Positions 16,270 to 24,754 of a stretch of 64,000 nt of DNA are shown piece after piece. This stretch comes from Kitasatospora sp. MAP12-44 (GTDB lineage Bacteria > Actinomycetota > Actinomycetes > Streptomycetales > Streptomycetaceae). The notes beneath the pieces were generated by a model. That model had not been told where the DNA came from, did not search any database, and saw nothing but the letters and a program-made list of their open reading frames with translations. The number at the start of each line of letters is the position of its first letter. Within the stretch, counting starts at the first letter, position 1. The DNA lies in the NCBI RefSeq assembly GCF_029892095.1, contig NZ_JARZAE010000004.1, forward strand, positions 6,882,001 through 6,946,000, in the 5' to 3' direction. The position numbers and the translations under genes are program-made.

Positions 16270-17336
16270 TGGCGCCCCGCCGACCGCAGTTCCAGCCCCT
16301 GCGGATCTCCGCCGTCGACCGCCTGTGCGAGGACGCGGTCGCCCTCACCTTCGAGGTGCCCGCCGAGCTGGCCGAGGACTTCACCTTCCGGGCCGGCCAG
16401 ACGCTGACCCTGCGTCTGCTCACCGAGCAGGCCGACGAGCGTCGCTCGTACTCGATCTGCTCACCGGTCGGCGGGCCGCTGCGGATCGCGGTGCGCGAGG
16501 TGCCGGGCGGGCTCTTCTCCGAGCAGCTGGTGCGCCGGGCCGCGGTCGGCGACACCGTCGAGGTGCTGGCACCCAGCGGCACGTTCACCGCCGACCTGAG
16601 CGTCCCGGCCGAGCACGTGCTGATCGCCGCCGGCTCCGGGATCACCCCGATGCTCTCGATCGCCGGCTCGGTGCTGGCCGCCCACCCCGACGCGCGGGTC
16701 ACGCTGCTCTACGGCAACCGGCGCAGCGACACCGTGATGTTCGCCGACGAGTTGGCCGACCTCAAGGACCGCTACCTGACCCGCTTCGAGCTGGTCCATG
16801 TGCTCTCCCGGGAGGCCCGCGACGCCGAGCTGCTCAGCGGCCGGTTGGACGCGGAGCGGGTCGGCGCGCTGCTCAAGGCGCTGGTGGAGGTCGAGTCGGT
16901 CGGCCACTGGTGGCTCTGCGGCCCGTATGGCATGGTGGCCGGCGCCCGCGAGCTGCTCACCGAGCTGGGGGTCCCGGGCGCGGCGGTGCACCAGGAGCTC
17001 TTCCACGCCGAGGACGAGCCGATCACCGAGAGGCCCGAGGAACAGGCGCCCGACGGCGAGCTCAGCGCGGTCACCCTGGTGCTGGACGGGCGGCGCAGCG
17101 AGCTGCGGCTGCCGCGCGACCGCAGCGTGCTGGACGGCGCCCAGCACGCCCGCCCCGACCTGCCGTTCGCCTGCAAGGGCGGCGTCTGCGGCACCTGCCG
17201 GGCGCTGGTGACCGAGGGCGAGGTGACGATGCGCCGCAACTTCGCCCTGGAGGAGAAGGAGCTGGCGGCCGGCTACGTGCTGACCTGTCAGGCCCGGCCG
17301 GTCACCGACCGGGTGACGGTCGACTACGACCGCTGA
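16269..17336 (+). CDS. paaE: PaaE, reductase of the phenylacetyl-CoA epoxidase
   Basis: Electron-transfer subunit of 355 residues. The N-terminal FAD domain contains R-S-Y-S-I-C-S and the phosphate-binding G-L-F-S. The NAD(P) domain has A-A-G-S-G-I-T-P-M and ends near WLCGPYGMV. A plant-type [2Fe-2S] ferredoxin domain closes the protein with C-K-G-G-V-C-G-T-C and a fourth cysteine in L-T-C-Q-A. AAGGAGAT precedes the ATG, which shares one base with the paaD stop. It passes electrons from NADPH to the PaaAC diiron centre. Last gene of the operon. Confidence 0.96.
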   Translation: MAPRRPQFQPLRISAVDRLCEDAVALTFEVPAELAEDFTFRAGQTLTLRLLTEQADERRSYSICSPVGGPLRIAVREVPGGLFSEQLVRRAAVGDTVEVLAPSGTFTADLSVPAEHVLIAAGSGITPMLSIAGSVLAAHPDARVTLLYGNRRSDTVMFADELADLKDRYLTRFELVHVLSREARDAELLSGRLDAERVGALLKALVEVESVGHWWLCGPYGMVAGARELLTELGVPGAAVHQELFHAEDEPITERPEEQAPDGELSAVTLVLDGRRSELRLPRDRSVLDGAQHARPDLPFACKGGVCGTCRALVTEGEVTMRRNFALEEKELAAGYVLTCQARPVTDRVTVDYDR

Positions 17337-17351
17337 GCCGGTACGGGCCGT

Positions 17352-17389
17352 CGGCGGTGGTCAGGCGATCGGGCTGATCACCACCGCCG
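17352..17389. terminator. Possible terminator between convergent paaE and ybjQ
   Basis: CGGCGGTGGT (17352-17361) pairs with ACCACCGCCG (17380-17389). The right arm lies inside the last codons of the YbjQ gene, so the hairpin may partly reflect coding sequence. Confidence 0.4.
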
Positions 17390-17732
17390 TGCCGTAGGCG
17401 CAGATCTCGGTCCCGAGGTCGGCAGCCTCCGTGACGTCGAAGCGCATCATCAGCACCGCGTTGCCGCCGCGCGCCCTGGTCTGCTCGACCAGCCGCTCCA
17501 TCGCCTGGTTGCGGCTCTCCACCAGGGTCTTGGTGAGGCCCTTCAACTCACCGCCCATCATTGACTTCAGCGAGGCGCCGATCTGCGTCCCGAGGTGCCG
17601 GCTGCGCACCGTCAGGCCGAAGACCTCGCCGATCACCCGATCCACCCGGTGACCGGCGATGTCCTGGGTGGTCACCACGAGGATGTCCGCGTTCGGGGCC
17701 TGCCCGCCGCCGTACTCGTCAAGGTTGCTCAT
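17361..17732 (-). CDS. YbjQ-family (UPF0145) protein, 123 aa
   Basis: Small cytoplasmic protein of the YbjQ / heavy-metal-binding-domain family. Typical motifs are ILVVTTQDIAGHRV, GEVFGLTVRSR, S-R-N-Q-A-M-E-R-L, ARGGNAVLMMRFD and the C-terminal ICAYGTAVVI. Family members form pentamers; a biochemical role is not established. It ends head to tail against paaE. Confidence 0.92.
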   Translation of the reverse strand: MSNLDEYGGGQAPNADILVVTTQDIAGHRVDRVIGEVFGLTVRSRHLGTQIGASLKSMMGGELKGLTKTLVESRNQAMERLVEQTRARGGNAVLMMRFDVTEAADLGTEICAYGTAVVISPIA

Positions 17733-17842
17733 GCGCCCATCCTGCGCGAACAGCGCTTCGCCGCCCGGCAGCCACGTCCGCGAGGAGCGAATTCCTGCCG
17801 CCGACCGGTGAGTGGCGCACGGAAAGGCCGTACCGTAGGCGC

Positions 17843-18763
17843 ATGGGAGAGCGAAGCGGTCATCCGCAGGGGTCGGGAGCGACGGACAATCCGGGCGCGC
17901 TGGAGATCGAGGCGACCGTGGTGCTGGGCATCCGGATCACCGACTGGCCCGCGCTGCGGGCCGCGGCCCTGGCAGCCGTCGAGGAGCTGGAGTTCGTCGG
18001 CATCGACCCGGCCGCGCAGCGCCGTGAGCTGCTGCGCGAGGTGGCCGAGGACCCGCACGCCGCGCTCGGCGCGCTGCTCCACCCCGACCGCCTGGTCGGC
18101 GCGCTGCCCGGCATCGAACCGCTCGGCGGGACGCTGGAGATCAGCACCACCGACGACTTCGCCCCCGACTTCGCCGAGCTCTTCCCGCTCGACGCCGAGG
18201 ACGGCGAGCCGGGCGACTGGTCGCTCACCCCGCGCACCGCCTGCCTGCTGCACACCCAGCTGCTCGCCCTGGCCGACGCCGCCTACGACGACCTGGAGGA
18301 GCACGGCGACGAGCCGGTGACCGACGGTGACGAGCACGACTGGGCGGTCTTCGCCCGCCTGCCGCGCCGCAGCTGGGTGCTGCACCGCTCCTGGCGGCGC
18401 GCGATGGCCCGGGCCTTCGACGACCTGGCCGAGGACCTCGGTCTCGGCGAGTGGCCGCTGCCGCGCTGCCCCGGCGAGGAGCTGGCGCTGCGCCTGGCCC
18501 TGCTGGACGCGCGCTCGCTGCTCGGCTCCCAGCCGCAGGCGGTGGCCGATCTGATGGGCGATCTGCCGGCCGACCTGTACGACTACGACTGGGAGGGCTG
18601 CGGCGACGAGCTGCTCGGCGTCTACGACCTGGCCGGTCAGGACGCGGACGAGGACAGCGCGGTCCGGCTGGACAACGTGCTCGCCGCCACCCACCCCGAG
18701 GGCTGGTTCCTGCCGTACGAGGAGGCCGAGGAGCGCGACCCGGGCCGCGGGTACCGCCGGTAG
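17843..18763 (+). CDS. Conserved-looking acidic protein of unknown function (306 aa)
   Basis: The protein is rich in Asp and Glu with many D-L-A-E and Y-D-D-L-E-E segments and has no signal or membrane segment. Leu-rich helices dominate. The motif H-L-type W-V-L-H-R-S-W-R-R-A-M-A-R-A-F-D-D-L is notable. I do not recognise the family. No ribosome site precedes the ATG at 17843. Instead TACCGT (17831-17836) ends exactly six bases before it, so transcription probably starts at the A of the start codon and the mRNA is leaderless. It lies nine bases before the next gene, whose own -10 box overlaps this gene's stop codon. Confidence 0.7.
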   Translation: MGERSGHPQGSGATDNPGALEIEATVVLGIRITDWPALRAAALAAVEELEFVGIDPAAQRRELLREVAEDPHAALGALLHPDRLVGALPGIEPLGGTLEISTTDDFAPDFAELFPLDAEDGEPGDWSLTPRTACLLHTQLLALADAAYDDLEEHGDEPVTDGDEHDWAVFARLPRRSWVLHRSWRRAMARAFDDLAEDLGLGEWPLPRCPGEELALRLALLDARSLLGSQPQAVADLMGDLPADLYDYDWEGCGDELLGVYDLAGQDADEDSAVRLDNVLAATHPEGWFLPYEEAEERDPGRGYRR

Positions 18764-18772
18764 CCTGTCCGG

Positions 18773-19498
18773 GTGACCTCACCGTTCGACGCTCCCAGCC
18801 CCGCCACCGCCGATCCCGCCGACCTCGCCGACCGGGACGCCAACCCGCAGTACGTGCTGCCGCTGCTGGTCCGCCTGGAGCGGGCCGAACCGCCCGCCCG
18901 GACCGACGCGCTGGAGACCTCCGCGCGCGCCGTGCTCACTCTGCTCGCCGACCCGCGCGCCGCCGGTGACGGCGAGTGGGCGGAGCTGGTGCACGCCTGG
19001 GAGGACGCCCGGATCCGCAAGGTGGTCCGCCGGGCCCGCGGCGGCGAGTGGCGCAAGGCCGGCGAGCTGCCCGGCATCACGGTCACCGGCGAGACCGCCG
19101 AGGTGCGGGTCTTCCCGCCCGTCCCGCTGGACGGCTGGCCCAAGGAGCTGGCCAAGCTCCAGGTCTCCGGCACCGACCTGGACGACCCCGCCCCGCCCGC
19201 CGCGCCCGCGCCCGGCCTGCCGGTGCTCTGGCTCAACCCCGAGCTGGAGATGAGCGCGGGCAAGACCATGGCGCAGACCGGCCACGCCGCCCAGCTCACC
19301 TGGTGGCGCCTGGACGAGGCCCAGCGCAAGGAGTGGGCCGAGGTCGGCTTCGCCCTGGCCGTCCGCACCGCGACCCCCGACCGCTGGGCCGACCTGACGG
19401 CCGGCGACCTCCCCGTGGTCCGCGACGCGGGCTTCACCGAGATCGCCCCCGGCTCCTGCACCGTCGTCGCGGACCACCCGGCCCTGCGCCGCGGATAG
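18773..19498 (+). CDS. PTH2-type peptidyl-tRNA hydrolase domain protein
   Basis: The C-terminal 100 residues match the archaeal/eukaryotic-type peptidyl-tRNA hydrolase fold: L-N-P-E-L-E-M-S-A-G-K-T-M-A-Q-T-G-H-A-A-Q, with the conserved Lys, Gln and His region, then F-T-E-I-A-P-G-S-C-T-V-V-A-D near the end. The N-terminal 130 residues are a separate helical, acidic extension. It would release peptides from stalled tRNA, a second activity beside bacterial Pth; this is family-based inference. The GTG start at 18773 is preceded by TAGCCT ending six bases upstream and has no ribosome site, so it is likely leaderless, with the TAG being the stop codon of the upstream gene. Confidence 0.82.
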   Translation: MTSPFDAPSPATADPADLADRDANPQYVLPLLVRLERAEPPARTDALETSARAVLTLLADPRAAGDGEWAELVHAWEDARIRKVVRRARGGEWRKAGELPGITVTGETAEVRVFPPVPLDGWPKELAKLQVSGTDLDDPAPPAAPAPGLPVLWLNPELEMSAGKTMAQTGHAAQLTWWRLDEAQRKEWAEVGFALAVRTATPDRWADLTAGDLPVVRDAGFTEIAPGSCTVVADHPALRRG

Positions 19499-19501
19499 CC
19501 G

Positions 19502-19777
19502 CTACGACTGCGTGGCGGAGGCCAGGCCGGGAGGGGCGGAGGCCAGGGCGGCGCGGATCGCGTCGACCAGGGCGAGCGCGGACTCCTCGGTGAGCTCGAC
19601 GGCGACGCGGGCCGAGGCGCCGAGCGCGGGGTTGAGGAAGTCGATGTTGACGGTGTGCTCGAAGGGCGCGTGCTGCGGGTGGTCCACGCAGACCATCGCG
19701 GTGGTCAGCGGGATGTAGCCGGTCGCGCTCTTGCCGCTGCCCTGGATCTCGGCCAGCTCGGTCAGGTAGGTGCACAT
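19502..19777 (-). CDS. DUF6295-type small protein (91 aa)
   Basis: Starts M-C-T-Y-L-T-E and shows D-H-P-Q-H-A-P-F-E-H-T-V-N-I-D-F-L-N-P followed by S-A-R-V-A-V-E-L-T, which I associate with the DUF6295 family of actinobacteria. The function is unknown. ATG at 19777 has GGAGAG upstream. It is 17 bases behind the dienelactone hydrolase gene on the same strand, so the two likely form one operon. The frame is open far upstream but that part overlaps the hydrolase. Confidence 0.75.
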   Translation of the reverse strand: MCTYLTELAEIQGSGKSATGYIPLTTAMVCVDHPQHAPFEHTVNIDFLNPALGASARVAVELTEESALALVDAIRAALASAPPGLASATQS

Positions 19778-19794
19778 GGGTGGCTGCTCTCCGC

Positions 19795-20538
19795 TCAGGC
19801 GCCGAGGTGGCGGCGGTAGAAGTCGAGGATCCGGGCCCAGCCCTCGGTGGCGGCCTCCGGGCGGTAGCTGGGGCGGTCGACCGCGAAGAACGCGTGGCCC
19901 GCGCCCTGGTAGCTGTGGATCTCGTACTCCTTGCCGGCCGCCTTCAGCAGGTCCTCCAGCTCGGCGACCGCCTCGGGGGAGGGGTACTTGTCCTCCGCGC
20001 CGAACAGGCCGAGCAGCGGGCAGGAGAGGTCCTTGACGCGGTGGCCGATCGGCTCGACCTGCACCGGGAAGCCCTCCGGCGGCGTGCCGGTGACGAAGGC
20101 GCCGTAGCAGTCCACCGCGGCCTGAAGCTCCAGGTGGGTGGCGGCCAGGAAGGCCTGCCGCCCGCCCGAGCAGTGGCCGATGACGCCGACCCGGCCGTTG
20201 GCGGAGCTGAGCGCGCGCAGGTACGCGGCGGCGCCGGCCACGTCGCCGACCAGCCGCTCGTCCGGCACGCCGCCCAGCGCGCGGACGGTCGCGGAGGCGT
20301 CGTCCGGCGCGGCGCCGGGGGCCTCGCGGCTGAACAGGTTGGGGCAGACCGCGTTGAAGCCCTCGGCGGCGAGGCGGCGCACCATCTCCTTGGTGCTCGC
20401 GTCGTAGCCGGGCAGGTGGTGGATCACCACGACGCCGCCCAGCGGGCCGGGGGTCAGCGGCCGGGCGGAGTACGCCTCGATCGCGTCGCCGCCGTGGCCG
20501 GTGATGGTGATGGTCTCCGCGATCATCGCGTCGTACAT
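19795..20538 (-). CDS. Dienelactone hydrolase family protein
   Basis: Cytoplasmic alpha/beta hydrolase, 247 residues. The nucleophile elbow reads G-H-C-S-G-G with the cysteine typical of dienelactone hydrolases. The acid lies in F-G-A-E-D-K-Y-P-S and the His in G-A-G-H-A-F-F. The first strand-turn V-V-I-H-H-L-P-G-Y and the R-R-L-A-A-E-G-F-N segment fit the family. Substrates may be lactones or esters, not necessarily dienelactone. ATG at 20538 with GAAGGG upstream; forms an operon with the DUF6295 gene. Confidence 0.88.
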   Translation of the reverse strand: MYDAMIAETITITGHGGDAIEAYSARPLTPGPLGGVVVIHHLPGYDASTKEMVRRLAAEGFNAVCPNLFSREAPGAAPDDASATVRALGGVPDERLVGDVAGAAAYLRALSSANGRVGVIGHCSGGRQAFLAATHLELQAAVDCYGAFVTGTPPEGFPVQVEPIGHRVKDLSCPLLGLFGAEDKYPSPEAVAELEDLLKAAGKEYEIHSYQGAGHAFFAVDRPSYRPEAATEGWARILDFYRRHLGA

Positions 20539-20609
20539 GGCTGCCGGGGCCCTTCGGTGGGGAGAACAGGATCCGTTGATCGGCAGCGTATCGGGTCCCG
20601 CTTTCCACC

Positions 20610-21671
20610 TCAGGCCGGGTAGGCGTGCGTCTGGGCGGCTTTGACCGTGGCCCAGATCGTGCCGCCGGGGGCCAGGTCGAGTTCGGCGGCGGCGGCCGGG
20701 GAGAGGTCGGCGGCCAGCGGGAGCTCGCCGGTCAGGTCCGCGCGGACCTGGTCGCCGTGCAGGTCCAGGCCGACCACCGTGAGCGCCCAGCAGTTGCGGG
20801 CGCTGGAGTCGGGACGGCTGCGGTGCAGGGTGACGGCCGAGGGTGGGAACGCCACGAAGGCGGGTCCCGAGAGCTCGTCCGAGCTGGTCACCACCGCGCC
20901 GCCCTCCAGTTTCACCACGTGCCCCTCGGCGGTGCCCTGATAGAGGTTCAGGCCGACCAGCCGGGCGATGTAGTCGGTGCGCGGGCGCCGAGAGATCTCG
21001 GCGGGCGTACCGGCCTGGACCAGCCGGCCGTCCTCGATCACCACCAGCCGGTCGGCGAGCACCATGGCGTCCAGCGGGTCGTGGGTGACCAGCACCGCGA
21101 CGGCGGAGAACTCGGCCAGGTGGCGGCGCAGTTGGGAGCGGACGTCGAGCCGGGTGCGGGCGTCCAGGGCGGCCAGCGGTTCGTCGAGGAGCAGCAGGCG
21201 AGGGCGGACGGCCAGCGCCCGGGCCAGCGCGACCCGCTGGGCCTGACCGCCGGAGAGCTTGCCGGGGCGGTCGCCGGCGTGCTCCTCCAGGCCCATCCGG
21301 GCCAGCCAGGGCAGCGCCTCGGCGCGCGACTCCTTCTTGGAGCGGCCCTGGCAGCGCAGGCCGAAGCCCACGTTGTCGAGCGCGCTGAGGTGCGGGAAGA
21401 GCAGGTAGTCCTGGAAGACCACGCCGACCGGCCGCTGCTCGGCCGGGGTGTGCAGACCGGTCGCGGGGTCCTCCAGCGTGGCGCCGTCCAGCCGCAGGTG
21501 GCCGGCGTTGAGCGGCAGCAGGCCGGCCAGTGCGCGCAGGGCGGTGGACTTGCCGGCGCCGTTCGGTCCGAGCAGGGCGATCACCTCGCCGGCGCCGGCG
21601 GTCAGCGCGAGGTCGAGCGAGAAGCCGGGCCGCTCGACGTGCAGGTGGGCGTCCAGCGAGTGCGTCGTCAT
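20610..21671 (-). CDS. modC: Molybdate ABC transporter ATP-binding protein ModC
   Basis: ATPase of the molybdate importer, 353 residues. Walker A GPNGAGKST, Q-loop VFQDYLLFPHLSA, signature L-S-G-G-Q-A-Q-R, Walker B L-L-L-L-D-E-P and the H-loop V-L-V-T-H-D-P are all present. A TOBE-like C-terminal domain (about 280-353) can bind oxyanions. The ATG at 21671 shares its A with the stop of modB (TGATG); an in-frame ATG at 21683 is an alternative. Third gene of modABC. Confidence 0.92.
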   Translation of the reverse strand: MTTHSLDAHLHVERPGFSLDLALTAGAGEVIALLGPNGAGKSTALRALAGLLPLNAGHLRLDGATLEDPATGLHTPAEQRPVGVVFQDYLLFPHLSALDNVGFGLRCQGRSKKESRAEALPWLARMGLEEHAGDRPGKLSGGQAQRVALARALAVRPRLLLLDEPLAALDARTRLDVRSQLRRHLAEFSAVAVLVTHDPLDAMVLADRLVVIEDGRLVQAGTPAEISRRPRTDYIARLVGLNLYQGTAEGHVVKLEGGAVVTSSDELSGPAFVAFPPSAVTLHRSRPDSSARNCWALTVVGLDLHGDQVRADLTGELPLAADLSPAAAAELDLAPGGTIWATVKAAQTHAYPA

Positions 21672-22483
21672 CAGCTCATCCATCGGTCGCGCAGGCCCAC
21701 CAGGACCGCGATCGAGACGGCGAGCAGCACCAGGCTGAGCGCGATCGCCGCCTCCGGGTCGGTCTCCATCGCCAGGTAGACCGCCAGCGGCATGGTCTGG
21801 GTGGTGCCGGGGAAGTTGCCGGCGAAGGTGATCGTCGCGCCGAACTCGCCGAGCGCACGGGCCCAGGCCAGCACCGCACCGGCCCCCACGCCCGGTGCGA
21901 TCATCGGCAGGGTCACCCGCCGGAAGGCCGTCAGGCGCGAGGCCCCGAGGGTGGCCGCCGCCTCCTCGTAGCGCGGGTCGGCCGCGCGCAGCGCGCCCTC
22001 CACGCTGATCACCAGGAACGGCATCGCCACGAATGCCTCGGCGACCACGACCCCGGCGGTGGTGAACGGCAGGGTGATGCCGAAGGCCGAGTCCAGCCAG
22101 CGCCCGACGATCCCGTTGCGTCCCAGCGCCAGCAGCAGCGCCACGCCGCCGACCACCGGCGGGAGTACCAGCGGCAGGGTGACCAGGGCGCGGATCAGCC
22201 GCCGTCCGGGGAACTCGGTGCGGGCCAGCAGCCAGGCCAGCGGCACCCCGAGGACCAGCGACACGGCGGTCGCGCTGGTCGCGCAGACCAGCGACAGCCG
22301 CAGCGCGCTCCAGACCGCCGCACTGGACAGCTGGCTGGGCATCGCGCTCCACGGCGCCCGGATCAGCAGGGCGACCAGTGGCAGCACCAGGAAGACCAGG
22401 CCCAGCAGGGCGGGCAGCAGCAGGGCGAGCGGGACCCGAAAGCCCCGCTTCGCCCTCGCCGCTGCCGTGGCGATCACTGTCAC
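21671..22483 (-). CDS. modB: Molybdate ABC transporter permease ModB
   Basis: Integral membrane permease with about six hydrophobic segments, starting VPLALLLPALLGLVFLVLPL. The EAA loop E-A-A-A-T-L-G-A-S-R-L-T-A-F-R-R-V-T-L-P and the family motif A-R-A-L-G-E-F-G-A-T-I-T-F-A-G are clear. GTG at 22483 overlaps the modA stop as GTGA; a second GTG lies two codons later. It works with ModA and ModC to import molybdate (or tungstate) for molybdenum cofactor enzymes. Confidence 0.92.
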   Translation of the reverse strand: MTVIATAAARAKRGFRVPLALLLPALLGLVFLVLPLVALLIRAPWSAMPSQLSSAAVWSALRLSLVCATSATAVSLVLGVPLAWLLARTEFPGRRLIRALVTLPLVLPPVVGGVALLLALGRNGIVGRWLDSAFGITLPFTTAGVVVAEAFVAMPFLVISVEGALRAADPRYEEAAATLGASRLTAFRRVTLPMIAPGVGAGAVLAWARALGEFGATITFAGNFPGTTQTMPLAVYLAMETDPEAAIALSLVLLAVSIAVLVGLRDRWMS

Positions 22484-23307
22484 GGCGCCTTGAAGCCCGC
22501 CGCGGCCAGCACCTGCTGGCCCTGGGCCGACTCGACGTAGGCGATGAACGCCGCGGCGCCGGCCGCGTTCGGGGCCTTGGCCAGGTCGGCGATCGGGTAC
22601 TCGTTGACGGCCTTGGCGGCCTCCGGGAAGTCGACCCCGTCGACCTTTCCGCCGTCGGCCTTGACGTCGGTCTGGTAGACGATCGAGGCGTCGACCTCGC
22701 CGAGCTCGACCTTGGTGAGGGCGCTCTTGACGTCCTGCTCCAGGGTGACCGGCGTGAGCTTGACGCCGGCCGCGGTCAGTGCGCTCTGCGCGGCGGAGCC
22801 GCACGGCACCTGGGTCGCGCAGAGCGCGACCTTGACGCCGGGCGCGGCGAGCGACTGAAGGCTGGTGAGGTTCTTCGGGTTGCCCTTGGGAACGGCGATC
22901 TCCAGCGTGTTGCTGACGAAGTTCTTCGGGGTGCTCGCGTTGTCCTTGGCGTCGGTGACGGTCTTCATGGTCGCCGGGCTGGCGGCGGCGAAGACGTCGG
23001 CGGGGGCGCCGGAGACGATGCTCTGGGCCAGCGCGGAGCTGCCGCCGAAGTTGAACTTCACCGTGCTGCCGGGGTTGGCGGCCTCGAACGCCTTGCCCAG
23101 GTCGGTGAAGGTCCCGGTGAGCGAGGAGGCGGCGAAGACCGTGATGGTGCCGGTGACCTTGGGCGCCGACGAGGTCGAGGCGCTCGAGGCGCTCGCGGCG
23201 GAGGTCGAGGACATCGAGCTCTTGGAGGAGCTGCAGGCGGTCAGGCCAACGGCCAGGGCGAGCACGGCGAGCGAGGCGGCGGCGGTGCGGGACCGGGTGG
23301 TGGTCAT
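22480..23307 (-). CDS. modA: Molybdate-binding lipoprotein ModA
   Basis: Periplasmic-type binding protein of 275 residues anchored as a lipoprotein: signal peptide with lipobox L-T-A-C and lipid cysteine at residue 25, then a Ser-rich linker. Domain motifs of ModA are present: TVFAASSLTGTFTDLGKAFE, F-N-F-G-G-S-S-A-L-A-Q, G-A-P-A-D-V-F-A-A-A, and I-V-Y-Q-T-D-V. ATG at 23307, with GAGGGGA upstream, is used instead of the longer open frame to 23409. First gene of modABC; divergent from the RNA ligase gene. Confidence 0.94.
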   Translation of the reverse strand: MTTTRSRTAAASLAVLALAVGLTACSSSKSSMSSTSAASASSASTSSAPKVTGTITVFAASSLTGTFTDLGKAFEAANPGSTVKFNFGGSSALAQSIVSGAPADVFAAASPATMKTVTDAKDNASTPKNFVSNTLEIAVPKGNPKNLTSLQSLAAPGVKVALCATQVPCGSAAQSALTAAGVKLTPVTLEQDVKSALTKVELGEVDASIVYQTDVKADGGKVDGVDFPEAAKAVNEYPIADLAKAPNAAGAAAFIAYVESAQGQQVLAAAGFKAP

Positions 23308-23481
23308 CGGTAGATATCCCCTCTGCCGCGCCGTCAGGGCGCGGGGTGCGGTCGGTGCGGGCCGGTCCGCCGCGTCGTGCGGCGAAAGGGGGCGGCCCAG
23401 GCGCCGCATGGGTTCTCAATACTGTCGTATCTGCGGGCGCCGTGCCGATCATAGTGCCGCAAATGCAAGCCTGAAATCCCT

Positions 23482-23495
23482 TGTGCCTTCGCACA
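23482..23495. promoter_or_regulatory. Inverted repeat TGTGC-CTTC-GCACA between modA and the RNA ligase gene
   Basis: A 5-bp perfect palindrome in an otherwise gene-free 300-base divergent region. A partial copy, CTGTGCGAA, follows at about 23525. It could be an operator for either side; nothing more can be said. Confidence 0.3.
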
Positions 23496-23608
23496 GGCCA
23501 ACCGGCCCCCGAAGCCCCCGCGACCTGTGCGAACCGTGGGAAAAGCCCTGGCGGGATGCCCCGACGGTTCGTCAGAGTAGGGGCTTACCCACGGGGAGGA
23601 AACCCTAA

Positions 23609-24676
23609 ATGTCCACGCTGCGCGTCACAGCCGAACGGCTCACCGTCCTGGTGCATCCGAACGCGGATGCTCTGGAGCTGGCCCAGGTCGGCCTCTACCG
23701 GGCGGTGGTCGCCAAGGGCGCCTACCGCACCGGTGAGTACGCCGTCTACCTCCCCGAGCAGTCGGTGCTGCCCGCCGCACTGATCGAGGAACTGGGCCTC
23801 ACCGGACGGCTGGCGGGCCCCGACGCCGACCGGGTCCGGGCGGTGCGGCTGCGTGGCGAGCTCTCCCAGGGCATCGTCTGCCGTCCGGGCGCGCTGGCCG
23901 GCGTCGACCTGGTCGCGGCCGCGGCCGAGGGCCGCGACTTCGCCGCCGAGCTGGGTGTGACCAAGTGGTCGCCGCCGATCCCGACCACGATGAGCGGCGA
24001 CGTGGAGGCCGCCCCCGACCTGCTGCCCTGGGTCGACATCGAGAACTTCCAGCGCTTCCCGGACGCCTTCGAGCCGGGGGAGCAGGTGGTGCTGACCGAG
24101 AAGCTGCACGGCAGTTGCTGCCTGCTCACCTACCACGCCGGCAGCGGTGCGGTGCAGGTCTCCTCCAAGGGCATCGGGGCCCAGGGCCTGGCACTCAAGG
24201 AGGACCCGGTCAATCTGTACTGGCGGGCCGTCAGGGCGCACGGCGTGCCCGTAGTGGCCGCCGAACTGGCCGAGCGGCTGGGCGCCGAGAGGGTCGGCAT
24301 CTTCGGCGAGGTCTTCGGCGCGGGCGTGCAGGACCTCGGCTACGGTGCCTCGGGCCGCGCCGAGCTGCCCGGCTACGCGGTCTTCGACGTCTCCGCCGTG
24401 ATCGACGGGCAGCTGCACTGGCTGGATGCGGCCGAGCTGCTCACCGGCCGGCTCCCGCTGGTGCCGCAGCTGTGGAGCGGGCCGTTCGACACGGCCACCG
24501 TGTTGGCGCTGGCGGACGGTCGGGAGACCGTCTCGGGTCGGCAGCTGCACCTGCGCGAGGGCGTGGTGATCCGGCCGGTCGTGGAGCGGCACAGCTTCAC
24601 GCTGGGCGGCCGGGCCATCGCCAAGGTGGTCAGCGGCGCCTACCTGACCCGCAAGGGCGGCACCGAGTATGAGTGA
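23609..24676 (+). CDS. RNA ligase of the Deinococcus Rnl (DraRnl) type
   Basis: ATP-dependent RNA ligase, 355 residues. An N-terminal OB-like domain (about 1-100, S-T-L-R-V-T-A-E-R then H-P-N-A-D-A-L-E-L-A-Q-V-G) precedes the nucleotidyltransferase domain. Motif I is E-K-L-H-G-S with the adenylated Lys at position 165, motif III I-F-G-E-V-F-G, motif IV E-G-V-V-I-R-P and motif V A-K-V-V-S. The OB domain at the N-terminus instead of the C-terminus marks the DraRnl (Rnl5) group, which seals nicks in duplexes with RNA at the 3'-OH side. ATG at 23609 follows GGGGAGGAAA. RNA repair is the likely role. Confidence 0.88.
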   Translation: MSTLRVTAERLTVLVHPNADALELAQVGLYRAVVAKGAYRTGEYAVYLPEQSVLPAALIEELGLTGRLAGPDADRVRAVRLRGELSQGIVCRPGALAGVDLVAAAAEGRDFAAELGVTKWSPPIPTTMSGDVEAAPDLLPWVDIENFQRFPDAFEPGEQVVLTEKLHGSCCLLTYHAGSGAVQVSSKGIGAQGLALKEDPVNLYWRAVRAHGVPVVAAELAERLGAERVGIFGEVFGAGVQDLGYGASGRAELPGYAVFDVSAVIDGQLHWLDAAELLTGRLPLVPQLWSGPFDTATVLALADGRETVSGRQLHLREGVVIRPVVERHSFTLGGRAIAKVVSGAYLTRKGGTEYE

Positions 24677-24754
24677 GACATGCCTCCGGCGCGGCGACGC
24701 ACCGAGCTGACGTGGTGTCAGAGCGTGTCGGCGGGAGGCACGTACGCTGCAAAT

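Noticed and set aside
20610..22352. Single long frame suggesting a ModB-ModC fusion
   Set aside because: The upstream half is an out-of-frame reading of modB; the true modB and modC are separate overlapping genes.
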